NCBI GenBank assembly: GCA_947179485.1
Contig: OX359246.1
Span: forward strand, 24,676,001-24,740,000
Reading direction: 5' to 3'
Source of the DNA: Allacma fusca
Lineage: Eukaryota; Arthropoda; Collembola; Symphypleona; Sminthuridae
Length of the DNA stretch: 64,000 bases
Made by a program: the position numbers and the translations under genes. The notes beneath the pieces are model-generated. The model saw only the letters and a list, made by a program, of their open reading frames with translations. It was not told the origin of the DNA and did not search any database. Each line of letters begins with the position of its first letter. Position 1 is the first letter of the stretch. Of this stretch, positions 47,580 through 58,690 are shown piece by piece.

Positions 47580-50166
47580 CAGGGTTGCTGATTTTTTTGA
47601 TTTTTTTGAAAAAAATCAAAAAAATCGGATTTATTTGATTTCAATTGGATTTTTTTGATTTAAATCAATATTTTCTGATTTAAATTTAAAATTTCATTGC
47701 ACGATATAATTACCATACAAATTTTTTGATTTTAATTTTCCTAATAATATTGTACACTGTTAACACTAATCAAACTTGAACAATAATTTAGTAAAACATG
47801 TTGGGAGAAAGTTACAAAGGAAAGTCAACTAATATGAAATAAAAATTAATAGCTAAAAAAAGCTAAAGCAGAAGTTGCTTTTGCGCCCTCAAAAGTTAAA
47901 AACAAGTTTTTTGGTTGGGTTTGTCAAAGGAATCAATATTCTGTTACTGAAAATGATGAAAACGCTTGAAACGACGAAAAGCAACGCTACGATGTGTGTG
48001 TAGTTTGTAGTCCCCATAATGTAGCCGAGTAGCAGCACCATGCCTTTGTGTCAAAATGAGGGTTGTTCTAACTTTATGCAATCCTAATATTCTAAAATAC
48101 GAAATTCCGTCGTAGTGTTTTCAACAGTATTTACATGTGAGAATTACTGAATTTCCTGGAATTGTAATAATTATGTAATCAATGGATAATAAATGCAGCA
48201 TATTGTGGGATTGCATAAAGTTAAAGTATAGTGCTGCTTCTCGGCTACTATAGTTTATAGTCCCCATAAGTAGTACTTTATGGGGACTATAAACTACACA
48301 CACATCGTAGCGTTGCTTTTCGTCGTTTCAAGCGTTTTCATCATTTTCAGTAACAGAATATTGATTCCTTTGACAAACCCAACCAAAAAACTTGTTTTTA
48401 ACTTTTGAGGGCGCAAAAGCAACTTCTGCTTTAGCTTTTTTTAGCTATTAATTTATTTCCAACTTTTTGATGCAAAAGCACAGATTACAATGGTATCCAA
48501 TGTTAAGGGGGAAAATGATATTCACGTCCAGTAATGTTAACAACACAGGAAAACATTATTTATTTCAACCACCAACAATATTAAACTAAAATATCCCCTA
48601 ATCTCTGGATATCTTTCGTAGCCTGTTAGTTAGCTATATTAGTTGTTCAATATCAATTGCATATCTGCACTTTCAGTTTGAGGGAAAGGGAACTATTGTG
48701 GTTTGCTTAGATTGCAGCATATTATGCAAAAACGTCTGCCTAGCTGAATAGTATTAAGTTTAAGATTTTAATAATTTAATAGCCGAATATACATTATAAA
48801 TTTTTTTATCGCTTAGATTGCAAGAATAGTTTTTATTAATTTTCATTTTTATTGTACAAAAAGTTAAAAATCTTGTTGACAGCAGGCTTAAGGAAAACTA
48901 TATTTAAGGGCTGATCCCTTAAAGATCACAGTACCAAATTTTTATACTAAGGTCCTAGTTACTCAAGGTACCCTCCTGCAAAATTTCATGTAGTTCCAAG
49001 GGATGGAACACACTTTTCTAGCTCGCAATGCTAAATGAACGGAGGCCATGGATATTTTTTTATGAAATTGGGACCAATTTTTGTTTATTTTTGCAAAGGA
49101 ATGCCCAACCTTAAGGGATATGCGATTGTAAAAATTCATGGAGATTTGACTTGCATTCCCATTGACTTTAAGCCTTTGACATTACAAGTACGATTTTTTG
49201 TTCAAGAGTTATCTGAGAAAGTCACGTTTTGAGGTATGGGTAAAAGCATATAGGTTGCTTTTTTTAGGGGACAAACCTGGGCACGTACACAGACCTGGGC
49301 ACATCTCCTTTAAAAGCAACTTCTTAAAAAGCTGGTTAAAGGCTAATTCCAAATATCAACACTATTTTTTTAAAACTAACAAATTCGAATTGAGTTTTGT
49401 CTTTGTAGCCAAACACTGTGTAGGACAATTACCAGCTGTCACATTTGGATTTTTTTCTATACATATATAAATACACAGATTATGCATGTTACATATATAT
49501 AAATATATATGATTATATAAAATGTGAACATATATAGTGTTTCGGCACAGGTTGGTAGGGTAAAATTATTTGCAAATTGGGAATATTAAGTTTAAACAAG
49601 TGTGAATATCTCTCCGCTCGATAATATAACATTTAAAAATGATAAATTCCCACAGTCAAATCTTACCACTCTAAATAGTACTCTCTTAGAAAGATTGGAT
49701 GTTGGGATTTCTGTTAGGTGCGAGAAAATTTCGTGACATAAATATTGCCCCGTGTTATTTCTGGACGGGATCGGAATACATACTTATTTTTGTTTTTGGA
49801 TTTCAAAACGGAATCTTCTGTGGTATACAACAATTGTCCCCAGCAGACTCAAATATAGAAGAGTATAGAGAATATACAATAATTATTCAAGAAACTCATA
49901 TCCAAACTTTATGGGACCGTGACAGCTTAACAGATATTTAATTAACGCACTCAAATGATCCTGAAAATTATCAAAGTCCAAAATGGTCTCATGCCCAAAA
50001 TTCATAAAAACACAAATATGCACGTTTTACAACGTTTCGAGACGTAAAATTACATGTTACCTAAATTGTGATTTAAATCAATGATTTATTTGAAAAAAAA
50101 TCAAGTGATTTAAATCTTGATTTAAATCAAGATTAAAATCAACGTGATTTAAATCAAGCCACCCTG
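47580..50166. mobile_element. hAT-type element L (TTTGATTTAAATC word array)
   Basis: Begins CAGGGTTGCTGATTTTTTTG and ends AAATCAAGCCACCCTG; exact 8-bp duplication GCTGTAAT at 47572-47579 and 50167-50174. TTTGATTTAAATCAA words fill 47590-47690 and 50070-50155. Inside lies a foldback element (47837-48459). The middle, 48460-50060, holds short unsupported frames only. The CAGGG...CCCTG ends are typical of hAT. Confidence 0.88.
47837..48459. mobile_element. Foldback (long inverted repeat) element in L
   Basis: The roughly 250-bp arms are almost exact reverse complements (AGCTAAAGCAGAAGTTGCTT at the left, its complement at 48420-48440). The inner part holds a smaller palindrome near 48245-48295 (TAGTCCCCATAA). 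Transcription would yield a hairpin RNA. ATTAAT borders both arms, but the target duplication is ambiguous. Confidence 0.8.
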
Positions 50167-50419
50167 GCTGTAATATTGAACTCGTTTAGTTTGTACTTTT
50201 GCATTGTTTTTGTCTTTCGTACAAAACAAAACAAACAATATCGGTTTTCGAGATACAAAAACAATACAGGAATTGAAAAAAACAATACAATCCAACTTGT
50301 ATTGTTCCAAGGTTTTAGAAGATGCTAGAAATCGTCTAAAGTGATAGTAGTTAGACTGCATCAATTTTAAGACCCTGGGTTTTACACAATGTGTATTGTG
50401 CATATTTGTATTGTGATGA

Positions 50420-50580
50420 GAGGGAATGGAAAGGGATGTAGGGCGGACTAAAATTGATGAGAGGAATGGGGGGACTAAAAATTGATGAGAGAGATGGTGG
50501 GACTAAAAATTGATGATACGGATTGGGAGGACTAAAAATTGATGATAGGGATTGGGAGGACTTAAAATTGATGACGTATG
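50420..50580. repeat. Minisatellite, about 30-bp unit
   Basis: Five units of GGGACTAAAAATTGATGATA plus GGGATTGG or a close variant. No coding meaning. Confidence 0.7.
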
Positions 50581-50809
50581 TACATACATGTACGCGAGGG
50601 ATGCGTAATGTAAGCCTGGGCAAGTGATTTACACTTTTCCCGCTGACAGAAAAAAACGTTTACTAAAAGTAATCGTAGATGAACTTTTTGGGTAGAGGCT
50701 CTGAGTCGGATTACGATTATATTACCAATTCATGGTCTGAAATTATTATAAAGTAAAAATTAGTGTGTCAAATTGATAGTACTAAAGCGATGTTCCCTGC
50801 TGAAAGTTG

Positions 50810-51663
50810 TCTACATAAAGGAGCGCCTCGCTTGGTCATATAGTGGGCTTTCTAGGTTCTTGAAAAACAGGCCGGAGTACAAATCAAAAAACGACTTAAA
50901 GATGATCTTTTGAAACGTAATGCATATTCGTTACATAAAAATGTGAGGCATAAATGGAAACGACGAAAGATTCTGCTGAATTTCATTAATGAGATCAGGT
51001 CTGTTGTCCTTAAAGACATATCAAATATGAAACGGGAGAATGGAAATAAGTCGTTCGTATTATTTGTTGTTGACGGAATATCTAAAAACGCCTATGCAAG
51101 ATTCATAAAACATAAAACCTAGGCGGAAATGATAACAGCATTTTCATATATTATTGAAGAATCAAAAGCAATATTGACGTTCTTATTTTCAGATGCTGGT
51201 ACTGAATTTACATCTGAAAGATTTACAATTTAGGAAGTTTTTAAAATCAAAACAAATGAAATCATATCGAATTTAGTCATCTCAAAGCTTCATTCGTGGA
51301 AAGACTCATACGTACAATATTTACGAAATTACGTTATGACAGATTATGACACTAAGAATATTTTAAATGTATTGCCAGAATTTATTAAAACTTACACATC
51401 ATAATTCAATAGGTGAATTAATAGCACATACATGTTTTTAATGAACAGAGTACTGAAATGTATTGTGAAATTAGGAATGTCACCAAACGCTGTACGACCT
51501 AAAGATCAATACACTATTTGGGAAAAACTTTATGGTAAATATTTTAATGCGATGTGGAAAACTCGCGCTACACCAACATATAAAGTTAACGATTTGGTAT
51601 GGATATCACGAACCAAGTTAATATTTGAAAAAGTTAAAAGTATCGCACATAATGAGGACTAAT
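50810..51663 (+). pseudogene. Transposon integrase (retroviral-type DDE), decayed
   Basis: Readable pieces in order: SGLSRFLKN (about 50845), AYSLHKNVRHKWKRRK, FVLFVVDGISKNAYARFIKH, EMITAFSYIIEESKA, FLFSDAGTEFTSERF, then MFLMNRVLKCIV, MSPNAVRPKDQY and YKVNDLVWISRTKLIFEK. The VVDGxSKxAxxRF-K (first Asp), SDxGTEF (second Asp) and RxL...SPN order is that of the integrase found in large eukaryotic DNA transposons of Polinton/Maverick type and relatives. At least four stops or frameshifts break it. Just downstream (51960-52170) are coding-like scraps that I cannot name. Confidence 0.6.
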
Positions 51664-52479
51664 AAACAAAAGGAGTATTTAATAAAGCTAGACTTGGTAA
51701 GTTATTCTGAAAATTTCTGTCGTGAATAAAAGTTGTAGAAGTGCAAGATACAATAACTTGGACTTATTTACTTCAAGACGTGACCCCACAGTATCAAAAA
51801 ATAACAGGAGCATTTTATGAACAATAATTGACATTGGCGCAACCAGAGACGTAAAAATGATGAAACGGTTAAATTTTAAAGACGGCATGAAGCATCACTA
51901 TGTTATGCTTTCAAACGCTAATTGTTTCAGCTGATATTAGGGGAGGAATTATAAGTGTTTTTAGTTCTCCACTGTATTTATCCTTAAACCATTACGATGT
52001 TGATGTAGACAGTTTTGCATACACGTCAAAAAAACGAACGAGTACTGATATGTATGTACGGAAGATAAGACAAATTTGAATAAAAGTCTTCCTTTTGGAC
52101 ACTACGCTTTACTTGAAAAGGATTTTAGTAGAGATGTTTATGCAAAAAATGACAATTTAAAGAAAACATTTTAATGTTTATTTTAAATAATTTATTGCTT
52201 CTGTGGTAACCATTTAATACACATTTTATGTAGGGATTTTGTATATAATAAAAAGATTAATAATTTTATACTGAAAATGAATTTCCCTTCAAATACTAGT
52301 GGATTTTACTCCTTCTGTGCTAACGCTAAATCTGTTAACCTGCGAAGTTCAATTTGATGTAGTTTTGTTGCCTTGCTGTATCTACAAATTTGTTTTGTAT
52401 CAATGTATCGATCAAGTACGATAAAATTTTTGATTTGCATCGACGGAGCATCACGCAATCCAATCCTTTCCAAATTCTA

Positions 52480-53562
52480 CTTCATCTATACAGCTTGTAA
52501 ATTTGCTCCTTGGGATTTATGCCCTGTACAAGCACATGATAGACTTATTGGGAATACTCTTACGTTTTCATTTTTAGCTGTTTTGATTTTCCACTCAATA
52601 TTATGCATGCGATAGATAGGAAATCCTGTATTTCCATTTTGTAATTTAACGTAGTATGGTCCTGTATAAGACTCAAAGTCAACAACTAGAAATTCTACCA
52701 TACATATTGGTGCACATCTCAATATGAACTACAATTCCTGTTGATCCGTTGGTCAATCCAGCAGCAGTAGGTATATTCCTTAGAAGCATTATTGGTGCTC
52801 CAAAAGCTAACTGCAGCTCTCTGAATCCATTCTGAATTTTTACAATGCTATGATGTGCAAATTTTCTTAAAAGCATGTCTTTGAAGAAACAAAATTACAT
52901 TTTAAAAAGAAAGTAATTCATAATAGTTAAGTTTTCCTTGATTTGTTTACAATTTGATTTTGACTTTAATTTACTTACTGGTAATGCTGTGCTACCCGCA
53001 TCTTAAAAGGAAATAAATGTTTAATGTTTTCCCATATACACTGCTTCTACGAGGAAATGTTTGCTTTATGTCTAGATCGTAGCAGTATAATATCTTTATA
53101 TGTACATTTCTTTATTTTTAGATCGCTAAGCAAATCTCTATATTGACTACAACCATGTTGGTAGGATTGACTTAAAGATACAACATTTACAACAATATAA
53201 ATAAAAATCGTGCATTGGTCTCAGATGTGAAGACTTTTAAGCAGGAAAAAAACATACATATCACCGACTGAAAACATTTGATGCACGTCACCAAATAAAA
53301 CACTTCTTCCTGCAAAGGCTGCCTGCGTTGACAACATCAACTTCTATTTTTCGCAGATTCGCGTCCAAAAGTTTAATCCTACTTTACTAAATTCGTCAAC
53401 GATAAGCAAACTGTTAGTTTTTAATTTAGTTTCAAACTCCGGTTTATTTACTCTGAACGTATTTCCGGTTTTAGTTTTACAAATGTCTAGTTCAATATAC
53501 GAGTGAAGAGTGTTTCCTTGGATATTAAAGATTGCAAAAACCATTAAAACTACAAATTGCAA
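52480..53562 (-). pseudogene. PIF1-like helicase, decayed
   Basis: On the minus strand, in protein order: NSLLIVDEFSKVG (Walker B, about 53400-53370), FGAPIMLLRNIPTAAGLTNG with GSTGIVVHIE (about 52800-52705), and PISLSCACTGHKSQGANLQA (about 52550-52490). These are the DE-box, domain 2 and C-terminal motifs of PIF1-family helicases. The frame is broken between them and the Walker A part is not seen. It faces the integrase remnant, and both may come from one large transposon. Confidence 0.6.
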
Positions 53563-54920
53563 AGATGAAATCTAATTGGATTGATTTTTCTCGCTGAAGT
53601 CAACACTTTAGGTGAGAAATTAGCACAGCCGGTGTATTGCAAAGTAAACACACTGGCCCCTTAATTTTATAAATGAATGATCTTTTAATATAATTTAAGC
53701 TTAAAGCATCGTAAGAAACATGTGATAATAATGAATTGCAGTTGTTAATATTTATAAGTAAGTTTTGCCATTATTTGTGTACAGAGTGGGAGACATCTTT
53801 TGTTGAAATGCTGGGATAGGAACCTGCCATGATTGGTTGTTTAAATTTGGTAACGTTTATCTGAGGGAATACAAAATTAAAATGAGCTAAGACTGAAAGT
53901 ACTAAATCTGAGGCTGTAAAAGATTTGCGCTATTAAACAGCTTGCATTAAAGTAGGTATACGAAAATATTTCATCCTCCCTCAATACGATTGTACGAAAC
54001 GTTTATTTATAGTTTATTAGTTACGGCTTTAAGTTATATGTACACGAATGTTATTTGCAAGCAGATCTCGGTCAGACCTACGGATGGTAGAAGAACGTAA
54101 TAGTAGGCTTGGTGGTTTAGTGCAACGTGGATTTTTAACATTTTTCCGCCTATCAAAAATTCACACAAAACTCAGATTTTGTCATCATATTTTGTTGGTT
54201 ATATTTAGCCCATCATTGCCCAAATGCTTAGTCTACCAATTTTAAATGTATGGGTTTAACGTTTTCCCTTCTATAAAAAATATACACAGCACTCAGGTCT
54301 AATCATCAGCCAATTTGTTGGTAATATTAAGCCAATTGTATTCCAAATGCTTACACTACCAACTTCATGATGACTTTAAAGAATAAAATGTGTGCAATCA
54401 ACTCGTAGCATAAACCTCGACTCTTGAATTCATGTCACATCCCGCTTTGTATTATTTCCCTTCTAATTGCAGTTGAAATGAACTTCTTTTAATTTCGTAT
54501 TGTATCCCTTACATACTGCTGTAACAGAATCTGTTACGGGGTAGGTTATGTGTATATATGTCCAGCTCATAACCTCATCTATCACATACTTGTTTGACAT
54601 CATTGAATTAATAAATTCCACTGATTTATACCTTGATATTCTTTTACTTGTCGACTATAAAGCCAATTTCTCTTGTTCAAAAGTTATTTATACTTACAAT
54701 GATCGCAACTAATTTTACAATTTATCACTCTTTTAACGAATCTGATATTTGAATAACAATTGTTGCCCGAGTCTATAATTATTTGCCATGAGCGGACGTA
54801 AAGGATTAAACTACAAAAACCCCAAGAAGGGTAAATAAAGAATTCCCATAGTTATTTGTTTCTCCTAAGTATAGTTCAAACCCAATAATATTTCATTCAA
54901 AAACATTTACACTTTAGATG
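53563..54920. other. Non-coding, weak direct repeat
   Basis: Two loosely similar stretches (54130-54245 and 54255-54365) repeat CGCCTATCAAAAATTCACAC- and TTTGTTGGT-like segments. Otherwise nothing recognised. Confidence 0.35.
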
Positions 54921-54922
54921 TA

Positions 54923-55525
54923 CAGTAAAACCTGTATATAGTGGCCGTTCATATGGTGGATTTCTGTTTATAGTGGATACATTTTACATCCCGGTCCCAC
55001 CTCCTATCCTTTAACATAGGAAACTCCCTCTATATAGTGGTTTTCTATATAGTGGAAACCTGCTTATAGTGGACTAAAAATCATACCCCTTCAGTTAAAA
55101 ATGCAGCTTGAAGTACCTGTATATAGTGGTCACCCAGTCAGAACGAAGGAATACAACTCGCGCGAATCCAAACCAATAACACGGCTGCTTGAATTTAATT
55201 CAATTACAGGCATTTGGACTACGTTTTTATTTTCAGAGGTTTCGTATTGTATGTACCTGTACTAAATCAAATGCTTATTTATTATGTTCATTGTATCTAA
55301 GTAATTTGTTATTAATAGTAAAATTAGTGATTATTTTAAAAAAGTAGAATAACTGATTTTTAATACCGTGTAAAAGTAAAACTTTGGTTGGTTCGTGCTG
55401 GTATACGTATATGTGTATGTATTTATATAGTGACCCCTGACCACTATATACTTATATAGTGGCCCCTGTCTACAGTGGGCAAATTTTGGCGTCCCTAGGA
55501 AAACCACTATATACAGGTTTTACTG
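54923..55525. mobile_element. TA-flanked MITE, TATAGTGG family, copy 2
   Basis: 603 bp, ends CAGTAAAACCTGTATATAGT and inverted partner, TA outside both ends (54921-54922, 55526-55527). TATAGTGG words at 54940-55130 and 55425-55515. Same family as 37585-38418 with an internal deletion. Confidence 0.87.
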
Positions 55526-55527
55526 TA

Positions 55528-57044
55528 TTTTGAAAACGTACTTTCACTACTAGTTTAACAGCAAAAAATAGTTTAATTTGGTCTTTATTTTTATTGAATT
55601 AATTTTTTAGAGACAAATAATCAGACTTGACACAGTCGCTTTCAAAAGTGATTCACGAAACTACAAAAAACGGAAATTTATGACTATTATTAAATGTTAG
55701 GTTTCATCGTAAGTCAAACCATTATTAATTGTAAATGTAAAAAATTTGTTATGTAGTTCAAAAACTACTTACTATAAACAGACTAAATTATTTTGAAAAA
55801 GCATCAAGTTTTCCCAACATTCAATTTAATGCAGTTATTTACAAATCACTGCTATGAAAAACTACATAATATTTGTATGCTATCATTGTGCACACCATAA
55901 ACACATCTTAGTAATTATTTAGATCTATGGTAGTTTATTATTATATGATGATTGAGAAACTTAATTTGAAATCGACATTATAGTAGTATTTTGATAGATG
56001 GAATGTAACACTCTGGTTTGCAAGGACGTTTATTATTACTCATATCTACAACTCGGATTATTATTTTTTGATACCATAAAGACAGGACAGGAACAGTAAT
56101 TCGGTTTTCGAATTACCAAGCGGCCCAGCTATGTCAATATATTGAGACGATATTGTACCAATATTTCGACTGCCTGGAAAAGCATGCCATGTATCATTCT
56201 ATACCTGACTTGGAGGGGAAGGAGCGAAAATATCCCTGAAGAGAGAATCGAATTGAGTTTTGGCAAACTCCCAATATTGATCTAGGGAATTTACGTATCG
56301 CTCTTGCCGTTAACCGGACTACAAGTGAATTGTTACTTAACAACCCTGTCAGGGGCGATATAACCGAAAATTTTGGAACACGGTCTGGTCCAACAATTGT
56401 TCTTTCTATTGAGGGCATGGTCAACCAAGCGGCATTCTTCCGATAGATGTCCAAATAATACACCTGCAACCTTTTGGTCTCGGAGATGATCCAACACCAC
56501 CTGCAACTCCGTCTCCAACTGTTAGCTCTATAAAGGTTTCCCCAATTGCGTCTCCAGAACCGGAGACAGATGTGTTTTGCTTTTAATTCCTATTATGCTC
56601 ACAAGTAATGTTTCAAATATTGATTACCTCTGAAATATTTTGTGTCCCTGCCCAAATGTCAGCTCTCTAAAAAGATTTCCTCAATCGCATCTCCAGAACC
56701 GGAAACGTATATTTCGCTTCTTGATTCCTCTAATGCCCCAAATGTTAAAAAACATATTCGCCTTTGACTTATTTGGTGTTCCTGTAGACTAGTTTGATTT
56801 TCTCTACCATGGTTTTGATTAAATTTGCGTAGTTGAAATCGTGAAAAAATTATCATAGGGCTACACGGCCAATATAAAATATGTACACACGTACATTATA
56901 GCTGTTTACGGTCATTCTGGTGTCACGCGACTCTTAATGCGCATACAAAGTCAACCATAGGTGATTTACTACTAGTTAGTCTAGTTACTCAGCAAGTTTG
57001 ATTATAGATCATCTCATGTTATTATTCTTCTTATTATTATTATC
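55528..57044. other. Intergenic with a degenerate two-copy repeat
   Basis: 56518-56620 and 56657-56760 are diverged direct copies (GCGTCTCCAGAACCGGA / GCATCTCCAGAACCGGA as anchors) about 140 bp apart. On the + strand both can be read as SxIASPEPET, but frames are broken. A minus-strand open frame at 56194-56469 has no recognisable domain. Nothing else seen. Confidence 0.4.
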
Positions 57045-58690
57045 ACCTTATGGTGTCACTAATACTCACATGACATCAAATTGACCTTATTGTGTCACTT
57101 ATACTCACATGACCTCAGATTGACCTTATGGTGTCACTAATACTCACATGACCTCAGATTGACCTTATTGTGTCACTAATACTAACATGACTTCAGATTG
57201 ACCTTATTGTGTCACTAACAGAGGTGTGGAAAATACAAGAAATTTATTATTGAAATACAAAATATAAATAAATTTTCAGAACAGTTAAAATACAAATATA
57301 AACTACAAATACCAGGTGCAACGTAGTTAAGATACAATATAAAATACAAATATCCAGATTCATTTGGGCAAGATACAAAATAAAATACTTTCCTTCCAAC
57401 AAAGAGAGAAAATATGAAATAAAAATACCGTATTTGAAATACGAAATACATATTGAAAATACTCTCGTATTTATCTCAAAGTATACATATCTGAGATGTA
57501 TCTAAAGGTAATCTCCCAAAGTATTTTGTATAATTCGGCCAAATAATACGATATTTCAAAATAAATCAACTTAATACAGGTAACTGCTTGTTATTAGGCT
57601 TTGGAGTTGTGCATTTGTGTGTATCAAAGTAAATTAACATGACCGTAGGTACAGAATATCTTTCCTTTAAACAAATAATCTTATAACTCCTGGGTAATGT
57701 ATTTATATTCGCGTCACTAATTTAGCTAACTTTATAGTTCTCAGGTACATTGAATTTTATGTATTTGTACTTACAGTAATTATTTCTTCAAACCCGTCCA
57801 ACAGGTTTCAAAAATTCGTTAAAAAATGTTTTAAATAATTAGTGCTTTTACATTTAAAATATTTATTTGTACCTGTTTTAGAGCCCACCATAACAATTGC
57901 CGGAGCCATGTATTTTAAAACTATATTTTGTATTTGAAATACTAACTGGATAAATTTTAAATGCTAAATACCGCAACCTCATGCTCGTCCTAGTGAAGTC
58001 ATTTAAATTTGTCCAGTTTCACAACTCCACACCGACTTGGGAAGCGGCATGAAGTGGCTCTGGAGCAACCGTCGAGTTAACACTTACAATTAGTTGTTAG
58101 GAAATATATTTGTGTCTCTACTCATTTTATTTATTATTTCCCGTAGCGAAGAATTATTATTTGTTGAGTAATAAATAGTTAACTTTCAAACACTACCAAC
58201 AAAAGAGTCACTCCGTTCCAGCTCATTTCATTGTTGGTCATCTCATCTTTTCCCCGGGGACCAGCGGATCAAACGTTCATGTCTCTCATGCCTTATTATT
58301 TCTTATTTAAAGGGTTTCATTTGAACATTACTATAATTATTATTGTGAGATCGTAGAGGAGTGGAACTAGAGTCTTAATTTTTGAGAATAACTTGTCACT
58401 CTCTATTTTACAGTTACCACCACACGGTTAAGTACCTATAAACTCCCCTATCTCTCACAACTATCACGTTCGTAATCTTCAAAATACGAAATATAAAATA
58501 CAGTAGACATGTTGGTGCTGACAAAATACGAAATACAAATACCTTACACAATTTACGGCTAGAAAAATACCAAATACTAAATACTAAATGTAATTCAAAT
58601 ACTATTTCAAATTCAAAATTTCAAAATATTCCACACCTCTGGTCACTAATACTTACATGACCTCAGATTGACCACATTGTGTCACTAATA
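57045..58690. repeat. 39-bp tandem repeat split by element I
   Basis: Units of ACCTTATTGTGTCACTAATA plus CTCACATGACCTCAGATTG, four complete copies from 57045 to about 57200. A fifth is cut after GTCACTAA by a hAT element and resumes at 58650, followed by a partial sixth. Variation between units is a few bases. Confidence 0.85.
57219..58641. mobile_element. hAT-type element I (AAATACAAATAC word array)
   Basis: 1423 bp, ends CAGAGGTGTGGAAAATAC and ATTCCACACCTCTG (inverted), exact 8-bp duplication GTCACTAA at 57211-57218 and 58642-58649. AAATACAAAATAC-type words fill 57225-57475 and 58485-58620. The untouched neighbouring repeat units show the empty site. No transposase frame. Confidence 0.9.

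Noticed and set aside
54788-54836. Small basic frame MSGRKGLNYKNPKKGK
   Set aside because: 16 codons only, no context or homologue visible; probably chance.
57045-57218. Regular 39-bp direct repeats that could suggest a CRISPR array
   Set aside because: Units are head-to-tail with no unique spacers, and the genes around are eukaryotic.
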